DNA of 64,000 nt, taken from Cephalotrichum gorgonifer (lineage: Eukaryota > Ascomycota > Sordariomycetes > Microascales > Microascaceae). The stretch is taken from contig ONZQ02000003.1 of assembly GCA_900312665.1 (NCBI GenBank), forward strand, positions 1,530,986 through 1,594,985. The letters are read 5' to 3'. How positions within the stretch are numbered: position 1 is the stretch's first letter; each line of letters begins with the position of its first letter. The translations under genes and the position numbers were made by a program. Of this stretch, positions 34,401-44,714 are shown piece by piece. The notes beneath the pieces are model-generated. The model did not search any database and was not told the DNA's origin. It was given only the letters and a program-made list of their open reading frames with translations.

Positions 34401-36633
34401 TTCAAGGACATGCTAATTGCCATGTCCCTCGTGCGGGACGCCAAGTCGGAGCTGGGTCTGGACGGCGCTGGCGTCGTCCGCAGCGTCGGAAGCAAGGTGA
34501 CGAGCGTCAAGCCGGGAGACAGGGTCATGTTCTACTCGGGCGGCGCATTTACCAGTCGGATCACCATTCCCGGCGACCTCTGCATCGGAATCTCTGAGGG
34601 CCTGTCGTTCGAGGAGGCAGCAACCATGCCGTGCGTCTTTGCCACAGCCATCCACTCAATCCTGGAGCTTGGAGGGCTGCAGAAGGGGCAGACGGTATTA
34701 ATACACTCTGCCTGCGGAGCAGTCGGCCTTGCGGCGCTTCAGCTGTGCCAGCTTACGGGTGCGACAATCTATGCCACCGTTGGTACGGCCGAAAAAGTGC
34801 AGTACCTGCAGGACAAGTTCGGTATTCCCCGGGACATGATATTCAGCTCCCGCGACGCTTCCTTCGCGACAGGCGTGATGGCTGCCACGAATGGTAGAGG
34901 TGTCGACCTGGTTTTGAACTCGCTCTCTGGCGAGCTCCTGCACACCTCCTGGCAATGCGTGGCCAAGTTCGGGAGGATGGTTGAGATCGGAAAGCGCGAT
35001 TTCCAGGGTCACGCAAAACTCCAGATGAGCCTCTTCGAGAGTAACAGATCCTTCTTTGGGGTCGACCTCCATGAGATTGCCTCTGAGGCTCCCCATGTTC
35101 TTTCAAGGTGCGTTTCCCACGATTGCCATATTTTCTACCCGCGCGTCGGATTCTGTACTAACCACCTAACACAGACTTCTGGAAAAGACCAAGGCACTAT
35201 ATGAGCAAGGTTCTATAGGTCCTATTTCTCCTGTCGCGCTGTACGAAGCATCTGAGGTCCAGACTGCCTTCCGACATGTGCAACAGGGCAAGCACATTGG
35301 GAAAGTTGTTGTGCGCATGCCGGCAACACGAACGCAAGAGGATTCGCCGCCCGTCAAAATCCAGCCCCGGACTCTAAGCCTCGACCACAACTCTGCCTAT
35401 CTCCTCGTAGGGGGGATGGGAGGCTTAGGACGAGTTGTCTCCTCCTGGCTTGTCGAGCACGGAGCTAGACACCTGGTTTTCCTGTCTCGCTCGGTGGGGA
35501 AAAGCGAGACGGACCAAGTGTTCGCCAACGAGCTTGCCAGCCAAGGATGTACGGTGCAAATGTTTTCCGGAAGCATCGTGAATCCGGACGACGTTTCGAG
35601 CGCCGTCAAAGGAGCCGCGGCGCCGATCAAGGGAGTGCTTAATCTATCCATGGTTCTACAGGTCAGTCACTCCGCCGCCAACGATCAAGGCATCTCTCAA
35701 GGTACATGAATTATCTAACCCTTACGAATCTAGGACCGAGCATTCCTGGATATGACGCAAGAAGACTGGGACACGGCCGTGTTGCCAAAGGTTCAGGGGA
35801 CTTACAACTTGCACCAGGCCCTGGAGGGCGTGCCGTTAGACTTCTTCGTGCTTTTCGGCTCCTTCTGCGGCATGATTGGACAATGGAGCCAGGCCAACTA
35901 CGCAGCCGCTAACACCTACCTCGACGCGTTCGTCCAGTATCGCCACCGCCTCGGACTCCCCGCCTCCGTCATGGATATCGGTGTAGTCGAGGACCATGGC
36001 TACGTCAGCCGTAGCGCGGAGCTGACCGCCACCTTCAAGAACTGGGGCGCCGGGACGATTCAGGAGCAGGACCTCCTGGACGCTCTCCAGCTGTCTATCC
36101 AGCAGTCATCCCGGCCGGCTGAAATCATCCCTCCGGAGTCCAGCTTCCTCGAGTCAGCGGTGTTTGAGGCTCCTTCGCAGCTGATGATTGGACTAAAAAC
36201 CTCCAAGGCGCTATCAGACCCCTCGACCCGAGTCCGGTGGAGGCGCGACGCCCGCATGGCCATCTACCACAACGACAGCGTCGGGGTTCAAGTCCAGAGC
36301 GAAAGCAAGCAAGACGACGCGGAGCTGAGGACTCTCCTGGAGAGCGCGGCGGACGACCCAGCCATTCTCGAGGATCCCGTGAACTTGCAGGCCCTTACGC
36401 GGGCTATCGGGCTCAAGATCCACGACCTCATGCTGCTCCCACCGGAGGATCTCGATACCACGGCCAGCTTGGCGGCGATCGGGGTCGACTCATTGATCGT
36501 GATGGAGATCCTGAGCTGGTGGAAGACGACATTCAAGTTCTCGGTTGGCACTCTCGAGTTTTTGAACTGCGCGACCATAGACGGCGTCGGGAGGATTGCT
36601 GCCAGCGGTTTCCAAAAACATCATAAGCGGTAG
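28465..36633 (+). CDS. Highly reducing type I polyketide synthase 2 (KS-AT-DH-cMeT-ER-KR-ACP)
   Basis: Seven exons, 28465-28492, 28557-29070, 29158-29908, 29976-31176, 31237-35107, 35175-35661 and 35734-36633, give 2583 aa. A 28-nt first exon (MSPSSDESTG) splices in frame to MTSPSYSPIAICGMG. Approximate domains: KS 10-435 with Cys 188 in RTACSAS (usually DTACSSS), HGTGTRAGDPLE and NLGHSEG; Asn-Gly repeat linker 450-541; AT with GHSSGE near 726; DH with HVVQGNIVFP near 1035 and HPCEMDKCLQ; cMeT with EIGAGTGG near 1473; ER 1883-2120 with HSACGAVGLAA; KR 2195-2390 with GGMGGLG and an intact YAAAN; ACP with GVDSLIVME near 2535. No release domain is present. It should make a fully reducible, methylated chain, possibly the acyl group for the O-acyltransferase (inference). 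It marks the right end of the cluster core. Confidence 0.95.
30030..30305 (+). repeat. Coding minisatellite, Asn-Gly repeats in PKS-2
   Basis: A degenerate mostly 12-bp repeat encodes about 90 residues of the form N-G-V-T, N-G-A-T and N-G-V-S, between KS and AT. The position corresponds to the Asn-Gly linker of PKS-1, but the period differs (mostly 12 against 9 bp), so the two arrays are not simple copies of each other. Confidence 0.9.
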
Positions 36634-37425
36634 GCGAGGATGAGTGAGGGTGGCCATAGGGTGTTGCTAATGGGACAGGTGTGGCGAGCGGAGGAGGTCC
36701 TCTCGTGGACAAAGTTTATAGTATGCATGTTTTGAATTTAAGCCAGGTATTATTTCGTATCCACGGGTTAGATATGTAGGGATAGGATATTTCGACGAGA
36801 GGAACTGTTAGGACTTGGTGCAATTAATATTGATAAAAAAGACCGGGATCTCGGTAGTTACGTGTAATTGACATTGTGTGCGAAAAGAACGTCCTACCTA
36901 GGCTACATGACATCAATGGCGGTTGATTCGCGTCGTATGGCTGCCCCGCGACATTTCTAGAACGTGACGTAGAACCTCCCGCACCTTGTATATTTCCTGA
37001 TATATCGGGTACTTACCCAAACTGGTAGTAGACTAATTCACCGACTCTCGCTTAATTGTCCAAATGCGAGTGGCTGCTTTAGGACGATGTTCTGTTGTGC
37101 GCCACGATTATTCATGTTTATTCCTCAAATTGTAATGAGGGAGAGTTGTTTAGGTGCCGCCCTGTTTATTGAGATGCCGTAGGTAGTCACCAAGGTTGAT
37201 ATATAGCAATACCGAGGCGGGATACCATCCAACCCTTACAATTTCAAGCACTATTGCACCTTCGTATGCCTTGTGCTTGTCCGGCCAATTTCATACAAGC
37301 CCCCATCCTATCCATGTAACCAAAAGAACCCCCCCAAGTAATGATGTACAGAAGAGATGCAGAAAAATGGGGTATCGCATACCATGGCGTAAGTCAATCT
37401 CAGAATCCCCCCTCAAACCCAATCT
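36634..37425. other. Intergenic, right edge of the cluster core
   Basis: A 792-nt 3' flank of PKS-2 and of the converging hypothetical gene. No gene or notable repeat seen. Confidence 0.6.
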
Positions 37426-38445
37426 TCAGTTAGCCGACGAGGTAATGGCCTCCTGCTCTAGCCTCTCCTCTGGCCTCTCCTTTGTCGGGCTCGCATCCAG
37501 CGACGCCGACACCTCTCTAATCCTCCGCTTCGTAGCAGCGCGGAGCTTCTCCTCCATTTCCTCCAAGTTCCTCCTCACCATATTCATGTCCTCCATGCTA
37601 TCCTTGGGAGCTTTGCCGGGCGGCGGCCACCCGCTCTTTTCTGGCCTCGGGTACGAGTACGTCGCCACCGTACCCAGGTCCCGTGTTGTTCCCTCTCCCT
37701 GTCCGCGCGACATGGTGCCGCGGGATGAATCCACGTATCGGGACCCCAATGCGGGCCGCGGGCGGTCGGGAATGATGCCGTCGTCGAGGGCAGGGCCAAC
37801 TCGCGTGGTGGCTGCCTGATCGTGTGGTGGTCGAGGAAGTCGTGGATGTGGATATGCGACTTCGGGGGTACGAGTACTAATAGTAGTAGTATTAGGCGTC
37901 ATTTCCCCCGCTTTCGATTGAGTATTAGCGTGAAATTTTTGGCTGCAGGGAGGATACCGGCTCTAATGGGCACATAATAAATAGTTGGCCCTACCGCCTT
38001 GGGAGGCGTCGATGTCGAAATATTGCGGCGGCTCGTTCAGTTCGATGGACGCGATCGCCGAACGGCGATGCGTCTGGCTCCGGTTCCGGGTACTGCCAAA
38101 GAAGTGATCCCTGTACAGCTTGGCGCCCTCGCGATATCGCCATTCTTCGTCGGCGTCTATCGGTATGGATCCACCAGAAGGATGCAGGCGGCTGGATGGT
38201 AGGGCTCTTTTTGGTGGTCCAGACCCAGGCCCACTCTCAATCCCACTCGAATCCCTGTCAAGCATGGGGGTTTCGAGTATGGGAGTGGGGGTCTTCGGCA
38301 TCGCTGAGGACCCGTCGACCACAACTTGCCCTGTAGAGCGTCGGTCCTGGAGGGATTTCGTGCTCCTCGTATGGGGAGGCTTCATGACCCGGTTCTGAGG
38401 CGAGCTGGAACCGCGGGAAATAGAACTTCCCCATCGAGGTGCCAT
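37426..38445 (-). CDS. Hypothetical protein, disordered with C-terminal coiled coil
   Basis: Two exons, 38445-37995 and 37910-37426, give 311 aa. The intron has a good branch site and joins SQG to GEMTPNTTT in frame. I do not recognise a family. Most of the chain is low-complexity, rich in Pro, Ser, Arg and Thr, with RD, RS and SR pairs. The segment SMEDMNMVRRNLEEMEEKLR near the C-terminus is amphipathic and probably a short coiled coil. No signal peptide or membrane helix. It converges on PKS-2 but has no biosynthetic mark, so I place it outside the cluster. Confidence 0.6.
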
Positions 38446-39456
38446 GATGGCGATGATGATGGCAGTGATGATAAATGATGATGATGAATGATGGATAATA
38501 ATAAAGATGATGGTGATGATGAAGGAACAAATTATTGTTCAACCGTCTATTAGCCGAGATAGACGTGAACGTATTAAACGATTTGATGATGACGAATGGA
38601 AAAATACATTCCCAGGTTAAGCTGCTTGGAGATGTAGGATGCTGGGGTTTCTGACTTATTTATGTCCCTGGTTCCTATGATATAATGCGGGCTCAATCCG
38701 GCCATGTGGTGGAGTGGAGCATTTGACCCGGCGGCGAGGCGGGGTGGAGACACTTGATGCTCGGATTGGTCATCGCGCGCTACGCGCCGAGGCCCAATGT
38801 AGCTCCAAAAATCGAACTGAGAAGGGCTCAGGCCCGGATTTTTGGAGGTCTTCATAAAGGAGACACATAGAATTCATATTTGCACCGTCTCCCTTGCCTT
38901 GACCATGACGCGACCGTTGAAGAGATGAATGGGGGAGAAAACCACCAAATTAAGGGCGAGAAGGCGGGGATTGACAGATGAGGTGGCGCCCTCTCCCCTT
39001 ACATGTCTGGGTGTGGTCCCTCTTAGCGTCCCGCTGACCGATTGGACCTATGGCGAAGGTGGCTGGCCCATTGGGGTTCTAGGCCCTCCTGGCGCTAGGG
39101 GCGGCAGCCAATGTTAAGCAGCTGTGACATCACCCGGCGTCAGGAGACTGCTGGGTGTCCGCGCCGGAGGATCGCGTCCGGAGCATGCCTCGTTATGACG
39201 CTTGGCGCTCACATGCGCATACACAGAAGGATACATTGAGAGAAAGAGAAGAGGAATCCCCGAGGTAACGAGTTGAAGCAGACGGCGGGAATATACGCCC
39301 CATCTACTTTTTTGTATTCAGATTTTGCGATCTGGTAAGTTTAGTAGATGTTTCGTTCGGTCTAAGTTCGCGACATGATAATGGTAATATGTATGTTCAG
39401 ACAACGCGTAAGACGGAAAGAAAATACAACAAGCCAAACACCCATCCCTTTCGGTA
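38446..39456. other. Intergenic with GAT/ATG simple repeat
   Basis: A 1.0-kb gap. Positions about 38447-38520 are a degenerate trinucleotide repeat of GAT/ATG just upstream of the hypothetical gene start. No further gene seen. Confidence 0.7.
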
Positions 39457-40386
39457 TCAAGCACCATGCTTCACCAGCTCCTCTTCAGTCCAGTCCCACA
39501 CCCTCTTGGCAAACTCGTCATTTCTCCCGTGCACGCTTGCCTTGCCCGCGACGCCAACAGGCTCGTAGTACTCGCCACTCTTCACGTCCTTCGAGATGCT
39601 CGCCCAGAGCTGATTCCTCACGCCATCCTCCACGGTCGTCAGGCTGTACTGCATAACTTTCCACAGCGCCGATATGAGAAATCCTGAGCCCGTCGCCGCT
39701 CCTGCTAGATTCGTCTTGACCAGACCCGGGTGCACGACGGCGGCAGTGAACTGGGGATATTCCTTGGCGAGCTGGCGGATGAAGAGCAGGTTTGCAAGCT
39801 TGCTCTGCCCGTACCGCTGGTAAGGCCCTATGTCGGCCGCCGGCGTCTTGAGCGTGTCGAATAGGATGCCTTCCTTGGGCACCCTGTTATGGCCGTACGA
39901 GGCGACCGCCACAACCCGGACGTCCGCGCCCGGTAGGGCTGCAGTCTTCTCGAGGACCGGGAGGAGGAGCTTGGTAAGGAGGGCATGGCCCATGTGATTC
40001 GTGCCGAACTGCACCTCGTAGCCGTCCCTGGTGAGGCCCGGCGGCGGCGCCATGATCCCCGCGTTGAGCAGCAAGATGTCTAATCGGACAGATTCCTCCA
40101 TGAACTTTTTCGCCGCCGCTTTTATGGAGTCAAAAGACTCGAGGTCCACCTCCAGTAGCTTAATTGGTGCGCCAGGGACCTGCGCCCTGATTTCATCCGC
40201 CGCGACCCGGGCCCTCTCGGGGTCGCGAGCCGCCAACCACACCTCCTTGGGGCTGTGGCGACAGTACTCGAGTACCGACTGCTTCCCCAGCCCGTTCGTG
40301 CAGCCCGTCACGAGAATGACCTTTCCATCCAGTGGCGGTATGTCCTTCTCCTGGTCGAAGGGGACGGCGGACTTGCTGAATAACAT
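39457..40386 (-). CDS. Short-chain dehydrogenase/reductase (retinol-dehydrogenase-like)
   Basis: Single exon, 309 aa, ATG at 40386. The Rossmann motif is TGCTNGLG (usual TGxxxGIG) and the next strand ends in AARDPER, suggesting NADP(H) preference. NAGIMAPPP, a Ser-containing strand (VVAVASYGHN) and YGQSK (catalytic Tyr and Lys, YxxxK) follow, then HPGLVKTNL. The substrate is unknown. Enzymes of this group reduce aldehydes or ketones or oxidise alcohols. It lies 2.8 kb beyond PKS-2 with a hypothetical gene between, so it may be a late tailoring enzyme of the cluster or an unrelated housekeeping gene; I lean slightly to unrelated. Confidence 0.88.
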   Translation of the reverse strand: MLFSKSAVPFDQEKDIPPLDGKVILVTGCTNGLGKQSVLEYCRHSPKEVWLAARDPERARVAADEIRAQVPGAPIKLLEVDLESFDSIKAAAKKFMEESVRLDILLLNAGIMAPPPGLTRDGYEVQFGTNHMGHALLTKLLLPVLEKTAALPGADVRVVAVASYGHNRVPKEGILFDTLKTPAADIGPYQRYGQSKLANLLFIRQLAKEYPQFTAAVVHPGLVKTNLAGAATGSGFLISALWKVMQYSLTTVEDGVRNQLWASISKDVKSGEYYEPVGVAGKASVHGRNDEFAKRVWDWTEEELVKHGA

Positions 40387-41387
40387 GGCGGCTGACCCGG
40401 TATGTATAAAAAGTTGTCTTCGCAGCTGATAGAGAATATGCGTGCGAGGTGGAGTCTTAAGTGGGTTATATTCGAGAAGAGAAGATCAATTGCGGTCGAC
40501 TGAGAATAGATGGGAAAGCCAGGTGGTAAATGTTGGTGTTCTTTTTCGTGAAACTTCCCTATGCACCCGATCAAACATCAGGGGCACGGAAGGGTCTCAT
40601 CACGGGTGTTTGGGGGGTACGGGAGCACCGCGGTGATCAGTTTCCGACGGCTGCACGAACCTCCTGGTTAATGAGCTGGCTGAGGGTCTTCGCCGCCTAA
40701 ATTCGCCCCTAGAACATCTGAGACGAGAATCCGAGAAATGGAGGTGTCCGCCACCCTTTCTTCACTCCTTTGGCCTCCGGGTATTAATAGATATTCCCCA
40801 TTTTGATATGCTGATGTTATGATATTCGCTGTAACCTATCCAAAATTAGCCCTGCCCGCGAGAGAGTTTAAACCCGTAGCCGGTAACTGGGAGTTGCGCC
40901 CATTCGCTACTTTCCGCGTAGGTAATTTAGCCTAGTCCTTCCTTGCAAGTTTTCCTGTCAATTGTTTCTTCTGGTCTTTATTGAGCCGGAGAGCGAATTT
41001 GAGGTGGATGGTCACACGAGGTAGCGGCAGCAGCCCAGAAGCGCTCCTTCCGGCTGTAAGGGTTAGGGGACGAGCCCAAATTTTACTAAGGACCCAGCCT
41101 TCGACAGACGCACAGCTACAATACATAGACGCCTAACTTGAACCGCCCCCAGCATTGATTATTTGGCCTGTATGCTAGGCGCACATGCTGGATGTAAAAG
41201 TAAGAGATGTTGTGCCAATCTGTTCTATAAAACTGCTAGACAACTCAGAATGCTTCTCGCCTCTCCCCTCGCACCTCTCCTCTTGCACCTCTTTCCTTAC
41301 ACCTCTCTTCTTACACCTCTCTTCTTACACCTCTCTTCTTACACCTCTCCCCTAGCTGTCGACTCTTCTAGTTCTCCCGGGGACGGG
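40387..41387. other. Intergenic, with pyrimidine-rich tandem repeat
   Basis: A gap without a supportable gene. It contains the 15-bp repeat array annotated at 41256-41355. Confidence 0.6.
41256..41355. repeat. 15-bp tandem repeat, unit TTCTTACACCTCTCT
   Basis: About six pyrimidine-rich units. The central three (about 41293-41347) are nearly perfect and the outer ones diverge. It lies just downstream of the stop of the secreted-protein gene that reads leftward. Confidence 0.8.
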
Positions 41388-43113
41388 TTAGTTACAGGGC
41401 CAATTGGCAGTGCCGCCCCCCTTGCCATGTTCTTTGAGTTGCTCCCAGTTATATCGCGCCTCATCAAATCTGCACACAGGGATGTTGACAATTCCAGGGG
41501 CTCGCACGTTGAGATCGGTGATATCGTTCATAGTGTCGATAGTGACATCCTTGTTGATCGATCCTGGGTCGTTCTTCTTCCCAGCCGCCATCCATGAGTT
41601 TACAGCACTGGTGTAGTTAGCATGCCGTCGCCTACATGGTGGCACCTCTTCGGAACCAAAACTTACCCGGTGACGAGATCCTCCTTGGTCAGGCCCCCCC
41701 AGCCCTCGCCGTCCAACGTACTCAAGCCTTCGGGGATCCCGAAGGACTTGTTCTCGCAATCGCTCCTACCGCCACCCTCATTCGTGCACAGGCGAGGTAC
41801 CCCCGCCGTAGTGACGATATAGTACAGCCAGTTATCAACGCACACTTGGGTAGCGTCCGTCACCTCCTGCGAAAGCTGCGACGGCACTAGGGGGTATTGT
41901 TCGTCGCAGTATGAATCCGCGTCGATAACGACAACGTTGAAGTTGGTCGCCTGCTTCCACGTCAGAGGGATCAAGGAGGCGTACAGGGACTTCTTGATGA
42001 TTTTCTGGATCGAAAGGTCGTCCATCTGTGTGTATGCATTGCCCAGAAGCTGGCCGTCGTCAAAGAAAGTCGAGAGGATCTTGATAGATGACTCTGATCC
42101 ATCAAAGAGGACAGTCCTGGTGTGAGCCATGCCTTCGTAGAAGGTCTGAACGATGTCGGCAAGTGTCGTTCGTAGGTTCTCCGCTTTGTCCTTGAGCTCT
42201 CTATCCAATTTCTTCGTTAGGAATCCCGAACATGTGTAATTCATAGCAGTTTTTGGGACTCTCACACTCACACTTGCTTGTCCTTAACATAGGTAAAGGC
42301 TCCCATCACGGCGCCGTTTACAGCATCCTTGGAAGTACCATGATTGCCGGCACTAAGACCCTTGAGGTTGCGCAAGGCTACATGGATAAGTTAGATCTAA
42401 ATCGTCGAAGTACGTTATACCGAACTGACTGACCGATATTCCAAATGGGCGCTCCCGTGATAACAAACGTCAAGCCAATAGCATCAAGAAGCAGCTTAAG
42501 AGCCTGAATCGGGGGCTCACTCGGAGGGGCAAACGTCTTGCCCAAGTCAGTAATCAGGTCCGAGACGATCGCTTGCGACTTGACAATGCTGTCATAGAAG
42601 TTTGTGATGATCTGTCCAGTTGTGTTAGTAACCTTGGTGTGGTACAGGCACTAGGGTCAGTTGGGAACTTACGTTATTCAGGGCAACCATTGAGTTCAGA
42701 ATCAGAAACCCGGCTGGGGCATTGTTGCACAGCGAAGGGCTGGTGCAACCGTTCTGCGAAACCGCAACCTCGCATTGCATACTGTCCGGGCCATTGAAGA
42801 AGTTGCTGACCGAAGCCGGAAACGCGAGTCTTCCAGCATCAGTATTCTTCCAGTTGGCGACAGCGGCGTCCCAGGCCGCGGGGCACATGACTCCGTCCCA
42901 TCGCTCCTTCGGCGGTGTTCTGGCGTCAATGATGACTGAATCCATACATGTCTTGCTTTTCCATTCATCGGACTGTCTCCCGATGATTGACAAGCCCGAT
43001 AGGGTATTGGGAGTCGAAGAAGTCGAAACCGACGGAAGGGAAAGAGTATGCCCCAACGGAGCGAAAGCCAGATTGATGGCAATAGAGCCGAGTTTGCGGG
43101 AGAAGCGCAACAT
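41388..43113 (-). CDS. Hypothetical secreted protein with scattered cysteines
   Basis: Five exons, 43113-42673, 42611-42434, 42377-42272, 42200-41667 and 41607-41388, give 492 aa; every join restores frame and uses GT-AG. The N-terminus (MLRFSRKLGSIAINLAFAPL) looks like a signal peptide. Cysteines occur in pairs along the chain, for example QNGCTSPSLC and VPRLCTNEGGGRSDC. VVVIDADSYCDEQYP lies in the middle, and the protein ends NWPCN. I do not recognise a domain. The start and all exons are well supported by splice signals, but the function is unknown. It is divergent from another small secreted protein gene 1.1 kb away, so the two may be co-regulated. Confidence 0.72.
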
Positions 43114-44204
43114 TGTGAGGCAATTTCAGGCTGGTAGAGAATCTAATGAATAAGTCTAGATTTAAGGCTTGTAATGAATCTGGAGGAGGAACTGATCGTC
43201 GGTCGGACTCAAACTCTTGGGCATCGAGTACTCTTTATGAGTTTTCTACTTTGAAGCTTCTAACTATGCGAAAATTGCACACTCTTGAAGATTCCGTGCA
43301 TCCCCAAAAATAAACCCAACATGAGGTTGACTCCGTTTGCATAGCCCGCTCACAAGCGCGATATTTCTGCGTGGGTCGGTCGCGAAACAGGTAGCCGCCA
43401 TTATGATAATCGCTAGGAAATCTGACTCGAGACCAGACATTTTCCCGCGGAATGAAACAACACTATTGGCATGCTTCGCCACCACGTGGGGGTCTCTAGT
43501 GATTCTTACTCGTATACGCGATATCAGAACCGCCAGGGTGGTAGCCCTACTGCGCTTACATCCTGCAGCTGACGCCAAGGTTGTCCCTATTGGGTATTAT
43601 TTTGCATTTTTCGGAACACCACCCGATCGCTTACCGATGAGTTTATTCACCAAGGCTGCCCCGATTGGGTATTGTTTCGTATTGTTTGAATTCAGGGACA
43701 GCTCAATCGGCAAGGTTGCCCCGATTAGGTATTCTCATCCGTTGTTAGGATTCGGGAATCGCCCCATCGCCTACCGAATAGGTTATTCGCTGAGGCTGAA
43801 GGCTGTGAGTATGGTGCTTCCTCACCATGTCGGTGTATCTATCTATTATTAGGCGTGATCCTACAGTCGCGGGCGGTAGCCAGATTAGGTACTATTTTCT
43901 ACCCTCGACCCCCCAATGTTACTGTAGCTGCGCTCGTGTAGGGAGAGGGGGCTGAGGGGGCCGGCCTTGTAAACCTTAGCCACCCAAATGCTGAGACATA
44001 GTTCCGCTTCAGCTCAATATGTAGACTTTCAACATCATTAATACCTACACTGCTCCCTCCTCTTGATGCTCCGAAAAGCAACATCTTCATCAACCAAAAC
44101 ACTCCTGCTCGTGTTCTTATTCTCTAGCCAGTCTATCAGCCCTTGACTATTCCAAGAACAATCAACCCCACCCACACTTCACCTCGCCCTCTTGTCCTAT
44201 CAAT
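43114..44204. other. Divergent intergenic region with degenerate repeat array
   Basis: The promoter space of two divergent secreted-protein genes. It holds the repeat array at 43576-43800. One alternative frame stays open across the array but has no ATG start. Confidence 0.6.
43576..43800. repeat. Degenerate direct repeats, about 60-75 bp period
   Basis: Copies of CAAGGTTGCCCCGATTGGGT with a following TATT-rich tail start at 43576, 43651 and 43711, with 1-3 mismatches each. A second conserved block (ATCGC-TACCGA) occurs near 43626 and 43766. A further weak copy is near 43876. Confidence 0.7.
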
Positions 44205-44714
44205 ATGCGTCTTCCCAATCTCTTGGCAGCAGCTATCTTGTTCACCTCCGGAACACTTGTGACTGCCAAACCAGCACTTGTACCCGTCATCACGGCCAGG
44301 GCTTGGGAAGGGGAAAAGGACGTCCATTGCCATGGGAGTGGGCTTTGGGGGAAAACCCAAGACGGCAAGCGGGCTGCAGAATTGTTTTGCAGAAGATTCA
44401 AAGGAGTTGTTCCTCCGCCTGAAGCCAGCCCCCTAGAACGCAGAGGGGGCATTACAATCAACAAGGTCAGGTGGGACGTTAAAATGTGGAGGAACGATGA
44501 GTCATGGACGAGGGCTCTGGACGATGAAGCAGAGTGCAGAAGCTTCTTTGACGAGGTATTGGGACCCTGTCATGGGGATAACCTCGATACACGGTATGTG
44601 ATTCTCCATGAGCTCTATGCTTTATATACGATAACAATACTAACGTAAGCTCCTAGCGGTGGAACGGCTCAGGGAGGGGGTCTTTCCGTTAGCATTGACC
44701 CCAATTCTTGGTAG
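44205..44714 (+). CDS. Small secreted cysteine-containing protein
   Basis: Two exons, 44205-44593 and 44657-44714, give 148 aa. A clear signal peptide (MRLPNLLAAAILFTSGTLVTA) is followed by DVHCHGSGLWGKTQ, AELFCRRFKG, AECRSFFDEV and LGPCHGD, so four Cys lie in the mature part. The splice adds a Gly-rich end, RGGTAQGGGLSVSIDPNSW. No family recognised. Size, secretion signal and cysteines suggest an extracellular or effector-type protein. It is divergent from the 492-aa secreted protein gene. Confidence 0.75.

Noticed and set aside
717..36633. Calling this the lovastatin, compactin or squalestatin pathway
   Set aside because: No LovD-like transesterase, no separate LovC-type ER, and both PKSs carry their own ER; none of the squalestatin-specific partners, such as a citrate-synthase-like gene, is seen.
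43337..43852. 171-residue open frame with repeated APIGY motifs
   Set aside because: Begins with TTG, no ATG upstream, no recognisable domain; treated as a repeat array.
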